A DNA stretch of 29,615 bases, taken from Owenia fusiformis (Eukaryota > Annelida > Polychaeta > Sabellida > Oweniidae). The translations under genes were made by a program, and so were the position numbers. The notes beneath the pieces were generated by a model. It was not told where the DNA came from and ran no database searches. It was given only the letters and a program-made list of their open reading frames with translations. The stretch is from assembly GCA_903813345.2 (NCBI GenBank), contig CAIIXF020000001.1:60872270-60901884 (forward strand), read 5' to 3'. Below, one piece after another: positions 1 to 9,351 of this stretch (positions are counted from its first letter, which is position 1; the number at the start of each line of letters is the position of its first letter).

Positions 1-302
1 ACCTTGTTACCATAGTTACCTAGGGTGCATACGTTCAGAGCAGAATTTTTGAGTTTTTAGACTTTTTTAGACTGAGACTTTTTAGATCAAATAAATCAAA
101 AAAATTGACAATGTAAAAGGTTGTGGTCCAGCATGCTGCTGATAAAGATCTAGTACATTGTAATTATAAATCTTTCGTCAGGTAACTTAGTTGACAGAGC
201 ATGAGGATTTAAACTTGTGAAATCTGCAAAATTTAATAACTGTGAAATTGTGATTTCTCATGACTTTACAGTGCGGAATAATAATAACTGTCCTTAAAAA
301 AG

Positions 303-377
303 ATGGACCCAAAAGATCTAATTATAGACCTTTACAAAAGCCTAACAGATTTGGAAAGTGAAGCAGCTAATGAGTGA
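303..377 (+). other. Possible 24-codon open frame, unrecognised
   Basis: An ATG with G at +4 opens a 24-residue frame starting MDPKDLIIDLYKSL and ending in TGA. Its composition (charged, amphipathic, no low-complexity bias) looks more protein-like than the surrounding AT-rich DNA. It could be a decayed exon or transposon fragment or chance. No splice signal or family was recognised. Confidence 0.15.
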
Positions 378-424
378 CATTTTTACAGATGATTATATGA
401 AGCCACATAATGAAGGCGATTCTA

Positions 425-625
425 CAACCTTAAATGGTAATAATATAACCTTTTATGGTAATACTACAACCTTTAATTGAAATACTATAACCTTTAAGGG
501 AAATACTAATAATTTTATAAAATGTGATATTTTCACTTGAAGGTAATATATTGACCCTGAAGGTAACAAAATGACCTTCAATGTCAAACAAATACCTTCC
601 AGGTAATACTATTACCATTGAAGGC
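425..625. repeat. Degenerate short tandem repeats
   Basis: Imperfect units of about 25 bp built around GGTAATACTATAACCTTTAA recur here, with GGTAAT and ACCTT words on both strands (for example ACCATTGAAGG near the end). They are too diverged to give an exact unit or count. Confidence 0.45.
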
Positions 626-925
626 ACAAACAATGACTTTAATGAAAGGTGAAAACACACTGAATAATTTATTAATTGTTCATCCTTGCAAGGCTTTTAA
701 AGTTGAACTTCTCAATAAGACCTTGCAGAGTGGAAACACTGGAAAGTAAATCTCAACAAAGTTTATAGAAGGAAATAACCAGCTGGAACACAAACACAAT
801 TTATAAATAAAAAAATATCAATCATTTCTGTTGGGAAGGTTGAGTCATTCTATGGTTGGCTTTCGGATCAAAGGGAGAGATTTAGTCAGATTTCTTAAAT
901 ACAACTTTTATAATCTTTGGTAAGA

Positions 926-931
926 TTTATT
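926..931 (-). terminator. Candidate ZRANB2 poly(A) signal
   Basis: TTTATT on the plus strand reads AATAAA on the minus strand, about 120 nt downstream of the ZRANB2 stop codon at 1052-1054. A second AATAAA lies at 668-673. The nearer one is the simpler choice, and no transcript evidence is available here. Confidence 0.5.
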
Positions 932-1051
932 TTCCAATGTACAAACTCATGTAATCTGTGAACTGTGCTGTTCATAATGTCAGGTCTGTTTGTGGAGTCT
1001 ATTATTATTCATCCATTATGGTTTTGTAGATGAAAATCCGATGCCTTTGAA

Positions 1052-1085
1052 TCAGTACCTTCCATGACGACTCCCAGACCGCGAC
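1052..1085 (-). CDS. ZRANB2: ZRANB2 exon 9 (C-terminus and stop)
   Basis: A TGATCATTTCAG acceptor is followed by 34 nt that complete a split AGG codon and read SRSGSRHGRY then TGA. The RS continuity and matching phase support it as the terminal exon. It is the least certain ZRANB2 exon because it is so short. Confidence 0.72.
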
Positions 1086-4000
1086 CTGAAATGATCAGGG
1101 AAGAAAACTTCTCAAATAACCTAATTGTAACACAATGTGAAATGTTTAAGTACAAGCAATAAAAATGTCCCATTAGTGCTACATACAATAAAATACAACA
1201 ACACTGCACTGTACATACAATTATTTTCATTTCATTTCAATGATTCAATTCTTTCAATCTCATACATTTAATGGAAGAAAGAGAAAAAGGATATCATATT
1301 TATGGAAAAGTCAATCAGTTTTGAACAATTATTAAGATCAATAGGAATGGAGTTATAGTTGAAATGGTTTTTAAGTGTTCAAATATCATCACTATAGCCC
1401 CCTATGTGTGCCTAAAGATATGGCAACAGTCATACATGAAACATTTGAAAAAAACTCTGCATGGATGAACATTGGATTGTACACTAGTACATATTCAAGA
1501 TTAATATTCCATAGCAGAGTTTACTACTCCAAACCTTGACCTCCGCCTTGACCTATCATTTGACCTCGACCTTTGTCTTGATCTATCATTTGATCTTGAC
1601 CTCCGTCTTGTCCTTTCATTTGACCTTGATCTCCGTCTTGAACTACCACTCTTGTATCTATGTGGTGATCTTGACCGAGAGCGACTTCTAGATCTACTCC
1701 TGCAACAGAGAACATAAATGTATAAAAATCTGCACACATTAGAATATACAAATATATCCCACCAACTCACATGGCTTGGTCATAATAAGCTCATCAAGTG
1801 GCAAAATTCAACTGTAGGATGTGATGCCACAATGATCATATGTACAAGTATGCTCAATGCAGTACAATATGAATTTGCATGTAATCTCAATGCAGTACAA
1901 TATGAACTTGCATGTAAGCTCAATGCAGTACAATATGAGCTTGCATGTAATCTCAATGCAGTACAATATGAACTTGCATGTAAGCTCAATGCAGTACAAT
2001 ATGAAATTGCATGTAATCTCAATGCAGTACAATATGAACTTACATGTAAGCTCAATGCAGTACAATATGAACTTACATGTAATCTCAATGCAGTACAATA
2101 GGAGCTTGCATGTAAGCTCAATGCAGTACAATATGAACTTGCATGTAAGCTCAATGCAGTACAATATGAACTTACATGTAAGCTCAATGCAGTACAATAT
2201 GAACTTACATGTAAGCTCAATGCAGTACAATATGAACTTGCATGTAAGCTCAATGCAGTACAATATGAAATTGCATGTATTCTCAATGCAGTACAATATG
2301 AACTTGCATGTAATCTCAATGCAGTACAATACGAACTTGCATGTAAGCTCAATGCAGTACAATATGAACTTACACGTAAGCTCAATGCAGTACAATATGA
2401 ACATGCATGTAATCTCAATGCAGTACAATATGAACTTGCATGTAATCTCAATGCAGTACAATATGAACATGCATGTAATCTCAACACAGTACAATATCAA
2501 CTTGCATGTAAGCTCAATGCAGTACAATATGAACTTGCATGTAATCTCAATGCAGTACAATATGAACTTCACATACAGAAGCATGTAAGCTCAGTGCAGT
2601 ACAATATGAACTTCCATGTAACTCAATGCAGTACAATATGAACTTGCATCTAACTCAATGCAGTACATTATTAATTTGCATGTAAGCTCAATGCAGTACA
2701 ATATGAACATGCATGTAATCTCAATGCAGTACAATATGAACTTGCATGTAATCTCAATGCAGTACAATATGAAATTGCATGTAATCTCAATGCAGTACAA
2801 TATGAACTTGCATGTAAGCTCAATGCAGTACAATATGAACTTGCATGTAAGCTCAACACAGTACAATATGAACTTGCATGTTACATCAATGCAGTACAAT
2901 ATGAACTTGCATGTAATCTCAATGCAGTACAATATGAACTTGCATGTAATCTCAATGCAGTACAATATGAAATTGCATGTAATCTCAATACAGTTCAATA
3001 TGAACTTCACATACACAAGCATGTAAGCTCAGTGCAGTAGAATACAAACTTGCATGTAAGCTCAATAGAGTACAATATGAACTTCAATGTAACTCAATGC
3101 AGTACAATATGAACTTACATGTAATCTCAATGCAGTACAATATGAACTTGCATGTAAGCTCAATGCAGTACAATATGAACTTGCATCTAACATGTCTAAC
3201 TCAATGCAGTACAATATTAATTTGCATGTAAGCGCAATGCAGTAAAATACAAACTTGCATGCAAGCTCAATGCAGTGCAATATGAACTTGCATGTAACTC
3301 AATGCAGTACAATATCAACTTGCATGTTACATCAATGCAGTACAATATTAATTTGCATGTAAGCTCAAAGCAGTACAATATGAACTTGCATGTCAGCTTG
3401 ATGCAGTACAATATGAACTTGCATGTAAGCTCAACGCAGTACAATATGAACTTACATGTAAGCTTGAAATGCAGTACAATGTGTACTTGCACGAAAGCTC
3501 AATGCAGTACAATATGAACTTGCTTGTTAGCTCAATGCAGTACAATATGAACTTGCATGTAAGCTCAATGCAGTACAATATGAACTTACATGTAAGCTCA
3601 ATGCAGTACAATATGAACTTGCATGTAAGCTCAATGCAGTACAATATGAACTTACACGTAAGCTCAATGCAGTACAATATGAACATGCATGTAATCTCAA
3701 TGCAGTACAATATGAACTTGCATGTAATCTCAATGCAGTACAATATGAAATTGCATGTAATCTCAATGCAGTACAATATGAACTTGCATGTAAGCTCAAT
3801 GCAGTACAATATGAACTTGCATGTAATCTCAATGCAGTACAATATGAACTTCACATACACAAGCATGTAAGCTCAGTGCAGTACAATATGAACTTACATG
3901 TAAGCTCAATGCAGTACAATATGAACTTGCATGTAATCTCAATGCAGTACAATATGAACTTGCATGTAAGCTCAATGCAGTACAATATGAAATTGCATGT

Positions 4001-7000
4001 AATCTCAATGCAGTACAATATGAACTTGCATGTAAGCTCAATGCAGTACAATATGAACTTGCATGTAAGCTCAATGCAGTACAATATGAACTTCTGCAAT
4101 CAATTAACGGTTATCTCTCCACGGTTTTATTCTCAATGCAGAGTGCTAAATCCTTACTTGACCTATTTTTGTATTTTTTGGCAAATCATGTAGGTGCAAA
4201 CAAATTTTGAACAGTTGCTCCAATACTGGGGATATCACTGTTAAATATTTGCTTTACTGAAAATATACTATCAGTATTTCATTCTAGCTGATTATGGATT
4301 CTTGCTTGCATTGTAATATAACATCCACCACAAATATACATCCTGGTACCACATTTACAATACACCAAATTTAACCCCACCCAATATGAGGTTTTGGATG
4401 ATAGCGACCTTTTGACCTTTAACCTTCCTGATATACCTTGACCTATATTTCTTCTTGTCATCTCTGTAATATGGTGATCTTGATCGTGACCTAGATCTAG
4501 AACTCGAAGACCGTGATGAACTGGAGGAGGATGATGATGATGACCTTGACCTAGATTTAGGTGACCTTGATTTTGATAGGTTGTTGGGTTTGTCATCGTC
4601 ACTGGCAAGGTCATATTTGGATGTATCTTTGTCATCATCCTAAAAAAAGTTTATAATTTGTTTATTATTTTAATACATTTTAATTGTTTCAATTAAAATT
4701 CAATTTAATTGTACAGTATTTTCATACACACTATCTAGACAACTATTAAGGTGCAAGAACAAATACTAAAAGTTTGTTCCAACATTCTTCACCCAATTTT
4801 AAACAAAGTTTATCTATTTACTTCTTAATCATTGATAGGTAATCTGAACTAGAGAATGTGCAAATGTTTCCAATCATAACATACTCTGATAATCTCAAAC
4901 TTACATCATCATCTGAATCCAACATATATTTGGACACATCCTCATCATCGTCATCATCTTCCTCCTCTTCGGCTTCATCCTCCTCATCTTCCACTGGGGG
5001 AGGAGCAACAGGGGCAGTATCAACAGATGTACGCTTCTTTTTCTTTAAGCGTCCAAACTGAAATGAACAAATCAACATAAAGGGAATCAGATACACAAGT
5101 CTGCTCTTACATCTGTTAAAATTCAACTTGAACAGAAAACAGTTTTCCTGGAATTTTGATGACAAGATATGTGGTGCCTGCCACCCAGATGCACACACGT
5201 CCATCAGGACAAGATGACGACACTTTGAAAAAGTGTGATTATACATGTATAATAAAAGCCTGTATCAGCTTTAGCAAGTATTTTGATTCATATGCTTACC
5301 TCATCATAATCATCATCTTCAACTTCAACTCGATCCTTGTATTCTACAACAACCTCACGTTCCATGTAGCCCCCTCCCAGACCTGTAATACAATACATAG
5401 CTACTGTCAATCTACTGCAGCTTCTACAATGTCAGCATATCATTTTGACAATCAACCTCAACAGAGGTCAACAGCCTGCACTATTCATCTCCATCCGCAG
5501 ACTCAGAATATAAAAATACATAAATGTCCATATGAGTCATGGGATTGGTAGTTATAAAAACATTATACAGAATCTGATTTCTTCAGTGCAAGTTTAACTG
5601 ACTGAGTATGAAGACCCACCTGATCTCTCTTCCACTTTGCCAACTTTGGGGGAGTTGCAGACATTACATGTGTTTCTTCTAGCCCAGTTGACATTGCCAC
5701 ATCTACAATCAACAGTTAGCTAATTATTCCCAGTCATATTACATCGAGACATACAAATACAGTAAAACATGTCTAATCGGAACTCCACTGTGATTTGCCA
5801 AGAGTGTTCAGATAAGCAGTGTTCAAAAGTCTTTGGCAGATTGAACAAGGCATTAACATGACAAAATGTCACCACCTAGTTGCTCACAATATTATGAGTT
5901 CAATCTTAAGTCACATTTGAACTTCTGATAACTTGTAGGTGATTTTGAAAAAAAATTGTCAATTTCAAGCAAGTTGAAAAAATACCCTTTTGACCTTTTT
6001 AAACCTTTTTTGACCTTGAAAAGGTCATTGAAGGTCAAATCTTAAATGTAAAGTCAGATTTGAAAACTTGTAAATGATTTAGAAAATAATTGAAGCCAGT
6101 CTAAACAGTATTTGTTAAGTTATTGGAAGTTGTAAGAATTTGTTACAGTTACAGAGGGCAACCGCCGCCCGCCGCCAAAAAAACAGAGGCCATAACAATA
6201 TGTCACCACTTCTTAGTGGTGACATAAAAAATTGTGCCAAAAATAGCATTGACATAGACAGAAGTTCACATGAAAGAGGTGTTTGATATATAAGTTTACT
6301 GTAATAGGTATTGAGGGTTAGTACTTTTAAATATACACATATACACTTCTGTAGGTGTTTAAAAATGTCAAACTATAGTGCAGATACATTGACTCATTAT
6401 TATAATACATGTACTGATGTACACTGCTTGAGTCACATATGGGAATGATTTCAATAATTTTTAAATTGGTAGCTACAATGTACATCTGAATCAATTCTTC
6501 TTTTTTAGGACAAGCAGAGCAACAACCACAGAATATTTAAGAACAGATTTATGGATGATAATGATAGAAAGGTTAAAGTACTTGTACACTGTACTTGGGA
6601 GAACTTAAATGTGTAGAATTATTTAAGAGATTACTGTCCCCCTCTCAATTGATTTATACTCGTTAAAAACATTTCCTTTATACCTTTATACTTCAAGTGG
6701 AAAAGGCTAATCTCAAACATTTACATTCTTAAAAACAGTGCTCACTTTTCCTCCATAGTATAATGACAAAATGACTTGTTCAAAAATTAACCAAAAAAAA
6801 AGATATGACATACGTTTTACACTGCCAGTCATCTGCACTGAAAAGTCCTTTACTTTTCTCAGCCATTGACTTTCCAATCTCAATTCCACCTTTTTTTGTC
6901 TTCTTGAAGTCATAGTCACGATCTAGAAATCCAAACAGTAGTTAATTTTAAATGGCACTAAATATAATGATTTAAATAATTAAGTTTTCCATCAGGTCCA

Positions 7001-9032
7001 TATGTTCTTCCTCCTCCATCCACCTACAGAGGTAAGCAGACTGGGATGAGGGGGGGGGGGGTGTTACATGCAAGACTAAAAATGTAACCAACCTAAGTTA
7101 TAAGTTTTAGGTCATTGGTATGAACAAGTACATTAGCACTCTTTTTAAAATTCAACATCTTTCACTTATTTTGCTAGTTTATTTCCTAATCCTATTAGGG
7201 AATACTGTACTCCCACTAATATTTGATGCTATTATATTTCACATTTTTGGCATTTTGAAATTTCGCGGCAATTATATTTCGCCAATTTTCAGTTTTTCGA
7301 AATTTCACAACTATTAATTTCCGCGGCTTTGTCATACAGGACCACTCTTTCGACTTTGATATCAGACATGATTGTTACTTCACCCAATGATTTTGGCTTC
7401 TTATTAACCCTTATGTTAGAATGTTCATTTTAATACAGTAATAACGATCTCTCTTCTAATTTCTCTTTTTCAAAACTCAAAATGTCATGTTTTTACCTAT
7501 TATCGCCCAGCACTGGATGAAAATATTGTCTACATTGAAATCCCCGGGATTTCCGTGGAATTTCGCGACTATCAAATTTCTCAAATTAAAACTGGAGGAA
7601 TTTCGGGGCTATTATATTTTGCGAATTTTCCAAAATTTGCGAAAAACGCGAAATATAGTAGCTTGTGAAAATTACTGGGAGTACAGTATTTAAATTCAAA
7701 TATTGAAAACAGGGACCCCTGTTATATTTCATTTGACATACTTACCCTTCCCACATCTATTGCAAGATGTTCTTCTTGAAAAGTTTACATTCCCACATCT
7801 GAAAAACAAAGTTTAACATTTTCATTTTGTTTTTTACATGTATGTACGGATGGCCTAAATTATATTTAGGATGAAGCGTTGCTTGTCTGGATTAGATATT
7901 TCAAAATTTCTTTTCGGAGTTTGGCACATGGTGAAATTTTCTCGCTGTAGCTAAAAAATGGCTTCCGGTTATGGACGTGAATTAAATGAAGGAAACTTTG
8001 AAATTATTCTCACTTAAAGAAATCAAATATAATTAACAATACATGTAGATTCAGATGGGGATGTGAGCTGATGTTCTTCAAATCTATACATAGAGGTATA
8101 TTTCATATTATTATGCCGTATTTACTGTGCGTGTGACACAATGATTTACAATATTTATAATACCAAGGCAGCTCAATCTTTCAACTCAAAGCCGCAATAT
8201 AGAAGGCTTTGGACCGAAGTAATGAAAGCCCATGTCTTTAAGGTACAGCTGGAAAGTAACATTTTGGTAAAAAATTGCTATACCTGCACATGTTATTTTC
8301 CGGTACAAAATAAAGTATGAAGGCATGTGTCAATTTCCTTGCTTTTTTCAGGAAAGTATCATTACATTGTCTTCTTTTAGAATATCTGGTAGGGGTTCAA
8401 TGGGAACTCCAGGAAATTATGATATTTCACACTTTCTATTTTTCCAAATTTTCTTTCAAAGTTTCCAGACAACACAGGACCTACCATTGACCTGTTTCCA
8501 GATATTCTAAAAGTAAACAGTGTAATGATACTTTCCTGAAAAAAGCAAGGAAATTGACACATGCCTTCATACTTTATTTTGTACCGGAAAATAACATGTG
8601 CAGGTATAGCAATTTTTTACCAAAATGTTACTTTCCAGCTGAACCTTTAACATCCATGCTACAAGAATATATCACGATCATTGTAACTATATAACTATAC
8701 CCTAAATAAACAATATCTTTATTTAGCTAGTTATGTCAATTAGGCTAATTTTCATCTACATGTTTGCTGATTATTTCTGTCCAAATTGAGAGAGACTGTC
8801 AGTCTGTCAATTGTCAATCAATGATTGAATTTGAATTTCTTGAAAAACAATTCAAAATAACTGTAAATATCAAAGCCCTAGTTGAATTCAATTATGGGCG
8901 AATACCAAAACTGTACATGTGATAGATAAGTATATATTCTAGCTCAAGGAACAATAACTAGACAAGTTGCACTTACGAGCCATCGGAGCAGACCCAATCT
9001 GAGTCTCCCGGGCGGTTGCCTCTGCCATACAT
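1052..9032 (-). CDS. ZRANB2: ZRANB2, zinc finger Ran-binding domain protein 2 (whole spliced gene)
   Basis: Nine exons join in phase to about 312 codons, close to the human protein's 330 residues. Exons by plus coordinates: 8977-9032, 7746-7798, 6814-6922, 5620-5702, 5300-5382, 4905-5057, 4437-4639, 1535-1699 and 1052-1085. Two RanBP2-type zinc fingers are visible: C15-x4-C20 with C31-x2-C34, and C71-x2-C74 with C85-x2-C88. The residues known to contact GGU-containing RNA in human finger 2 appear at the same numbers (D68, N76, W79, R81, R82, N86). An acidic stretch (151-182) with two SKY motifs (170-172, 186-188) and a C-terminal RS domain (about 203-312) follow. The family acts in the nucleus, with spliceosome components, on alternative splicing. 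The gene is head to head with RAD17. Exon structure is read from splice signals and homology remembered from the family, not from transcripts. Confidence 0.93.
1086..1534 (-). other. ZRANB2 intron 8
   Basis: 449 nt of AT-rich sequence between exons 8 and 9. Apart from the alternative-end codons 1501-1534 next to exon 8, I see no gene or repeat in it. Confidence 0.65.
1535..1699 (-). CDS. ZRANB2: ZRANB2 exon 8 (RS-repeat exon, possible cassette)
   Basis: Translates to RSRSRSRSRSRSP followed by repeats of the form RRRSRSNDRS. It is 165 nt (55 codons) with the same split-AGG phase at both ends, so including or skipping it preserves frame. The donor TCAAG|GTTTGG is weak. If unspliced, the frame continues for 11 codons (FGVVNSAMEY tail) to a TAA at 1501-1503, giving an alternative C-terminus. 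Human ZRANB2 is known to have C-terminal splice isoforms. Confidence 0.82.
1700..1852 (-). other. ZRANB2 intron 7, end next to exon 8
   Basis: About 150 nt of unique AT-rich sequence between exon 8 and the 33-bp minisatellite. The polypyrimidine acceptor CTCTGTTGCAG lies at its exon-proximal edge. Confidence 0.7.
1853..4094. repeat. 33-bp minisatellite array in ZRANB2 intron 7 (about 67 units)
   Basis: The unit is 33 bp, consensus CTCAATGCAGTACAATATGA then ACTTGCATGTAAG, repeated almost without break. Common variants change AAG to AAT at the end, GCATG to ACATG, or ACTTG to ACATG. A distinctive variant with an extra CACATACACAAG occurs at about 2567, 3006 and 3847, marking larger duplicated blocks. 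Shorter broken units sit near 2600-2680 and 3030-3250. As 33 is a multiple of three, several frames stay open on both strands, but these translations are by-products of the period. It fills most of the 2.7-kb intron. Confidence 0.96.
4437..4639 (-). CDS. ZRANB2: ZRANB2 exon 7 (start of RS domain)
   Basis: Acceptor TTTTTTTAG. Encodes a second SKY motif (TSKYDLASDDD), a serine run, and RS/SR dipeptides ending KKKYRSR. The donor is TCAAG|GTATAT, phase 2. The same TCAAG ending occurs at the next exon. Confidence 0.88.
4905..5057 (-). CDS. ZRANB2: ZRANB2 exon 6 (basic then acidic region)
   Basis: A 51-codon phase-0 exon. FGRLKKKKR, a likely nuclear-localisation patch, leads into a Glu/Asp run and VSKYMLDSDDD. 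Acceptor TTTCAG, donor GTAAGT. Confidence 0.92.
5300..5382 (-). CDS. ZRANB2: ZRANB2 exon 5 (glycine-rich post-finger segment)
   Basis: Encodes GLGGGYMEREVVEYKDRVEV followed by EDDDYDE, matching the conserved segment after finger 2. Acceptor TATTACAG, donor GTAAGC. It ends in phase 0. Confidence 0.92.
5620..5702 (-). CDS. ZRANB2: ZRANB2 exon 4 (zinc finger 2 core)
   Basis: Encodes CGNVNWARRNTCNVCNSPKV followed by GKVEERS. It includes the tryptophan and paired arginines that stack on and read GGU in the human structure. Acceptor TTGTAG, donor GTGGGT. Confidence 0.94.
5703..6813 (-). other. ZRANB2 intron 3
   Basis: 1.1 kb. It holds a segment dense in AGGTCA/TGACCT words (about 5930-6060), then a GC-rich patch and a perfect hairpin at 6201-6224. 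A fragment near 5770-5800 starts like CAGTAAAACATGTCTAA, reminiscent of pogo-type transposon ends. No exon is seen. Confidence 0.6.
5860..6230. mobile_element. Possible non-autonomous retroelement / SINE-like copy
   Basis: A block with AAGGTCATTGAAGGTCAAAT, a GC-rich CCGCCGCCCGCCGCC island unlike the AT-rich surroundings, and a perfect 10-bp hairpin (TGTCACCACT / AGTGGTGACA, loop 6211-6214) followed by ATAAAAA. The hairpin plus short A-rich tail looks like a 3' end of a transposed element. The 5' boundary is not determined. Confidence 0.35.
6814..6922 (-). CDS. ZRANB2: ZRANB2 exon 3 (linker and start of zinc finger 2)
   Basis: Translates to a lysine-rich linker, then IEIGKSMAEKSKGLFSADDW and QCK, the typical lead-in to finger 2. 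The acceptor is TTTCTAG and the donor GTATGT. A run of seven A in the coding strand is a possible sequencing-indel spot, but the frame is intact. Confidence 0.92.
6923..7745 (-). other. ZRANB2 intron 2
   Basis: Contains a run of G on the plus strand (about 7050-7060) and the TA-flanked inverted-repeat element at 7205-7686. Otherwise nothing is recognised. Confidence 0.6.
7205..7686. mobile_element. TA-flanked miniature inverted-repeat element
   Basis: The left end CTGTACTCCCACTAAT and the right end, read in reverse complement, CTGTACTCCCAGTAAT match at 15 of 16 positions. TA dinucleotides flank both ends (7203-7204, 7687-7688), as expected of Tc1/mariner-type target duplications. Internally, TATATTTCGCG-like words recur in inverted orientation across the 482 bp. 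There is no transposase frame, so it is non-autonomous. Confidence 0.7.
7746..7798 (-). CDS. ZRANB2: ZRANB2 exon 2 (second half of zinc finger 1)
   Basis: A TTTTTCAG acceptor is followed by SCGNVNFSRRTSCNRCGK, the RNA-binding loop and last three cysteines of finger 1. The donor is GTAAGT. The length of 53 nt keeps phase with both neighbours. Confidence 0.92.
7799..8976 (-). other. ZRANB2 intron 1
   Basis: Contains the large palindromic element at 8242-8645. The remainder is AT-rich with no recognised feature. Confidence 0.6.
8242..8645. mobile_element. Long-arm palindromic element flanked by TTTAA (foldback / TTAA-type MITE)
   Basis: Two arms of about 148 bp (8242-8389 and 8498-8645) are nearly identical in inverted orientation, with only a handful of mismatches. 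They begin GGTACAGCTGGAAAGTAAC and, on the other strand, GGTTCAGCTGGAAAGTAAC. The 108-bp centre carries a further diverged inverted similarity. TTTAA flanks both ends (8237-8241, 8646-8650), consistent with a TTAA-targeting (piggyBac-like) insertion. No transposase is encoded. Confidence 0.82.
8977..9032 (-). CDS. ZRANB2: ZRANB2 exon 1 (start codon, first half of zinc finger 1)
   Basis: The ATG at 9032-9030 begins MYGRGNRPGDSDWVCSDG. It ends at a GTAAGT donor in phase 2. It supplies W13 and C15 of finger 1. The local CpG content is higher than elsewhere, as expected near a promoter. Confidence 0.88.
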
Positions 9033-9348
9033 TTTACCGGAAGTAAAGTTACGCCAGGATATAACTGTTGCCAAATGTTTCAGTATCTAGTTCGGTTTCT
9101 TTACCTCCGTAAGATTACAGAAACATGGAAAATAAACAAGGAAAAATTATAACTATGAATTATTCAATTATTTTACTTGAATTTAATTTATTCCTTATGA
9201 ACATAAAACTGTAAATTGTGTTTCCGTTTCCTTAAAAGTTTGAAATTGGAAAGCAGCATTTATGAATTTGAAGAAACTTCAAACATTTGTAAATAACACA
9301 GCTTTTTCACCAATATCTGATGCCTGCTATATAGATTGAACTGTTACT
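9033..9348. promoter_or_regulatory. Candidate bidirectional ZRANB2/RAD17 promoter interval
   Basis: The ZRANB2 start codon lies at 9032 on minus and the proposed RAD17 start at 9349 on plus, so about 316 bp separates the two divergent coding starts. CpG-containing sequence (8995-9060) sits at the ZRANB2 edge. An alternative RAD17 leader donor (CTCC|GTAAGA) occurs at 9107-9108. No TATA box was clearly placed. Confidence 0.5.
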
Positions 9349-9351
9349 ATG
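9349..9351 (+). CDS. RAD17: RAD17 exon 1 coding end (proposed start codon)
   Basis: Exon 2 is open in phase 0 but has no in-frame ATG and has a stop just upstream of its acceptor, so the start must be in an earlier exon. At 9349-9351 an ATG lies directly before a strong donor (TATG|GTAAGAG). Splicing it to exon 2 gives MKRNSWVSSAFDDFDDF. A is at -3. Other upstream exons cannot be ruled out. Confidence 0.45.

Larger units (their letters stand above)
1..900. other. Intergenic / downstream flank of ZRANB2
   Basis: AT-rich sequence with no convincing spliced gene. It holds a tiny open frame (303-377) and a patch of short degenerate repeats (about 425-625). I see nothing else that can be supported. 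Confidence 0.6.

Noticed and set aside
1780-3026. Long repetitive open frames on both strands (up to about 258 codons, MQYNMNLHVSS or SSYCTALRLHA units)
   Set aside because: They come from a stop-free 33-bp minisatellite whose period is a multiple of three; several overlapping frames and both strands are open equally, which real coding sequence would not show.
4858-5061. Serine-rich plus-strand open frame
   Set aside because: It is the antisense of the acidic ZRANB2 exon 6 (GAT/GAG codons read backwards as serine).
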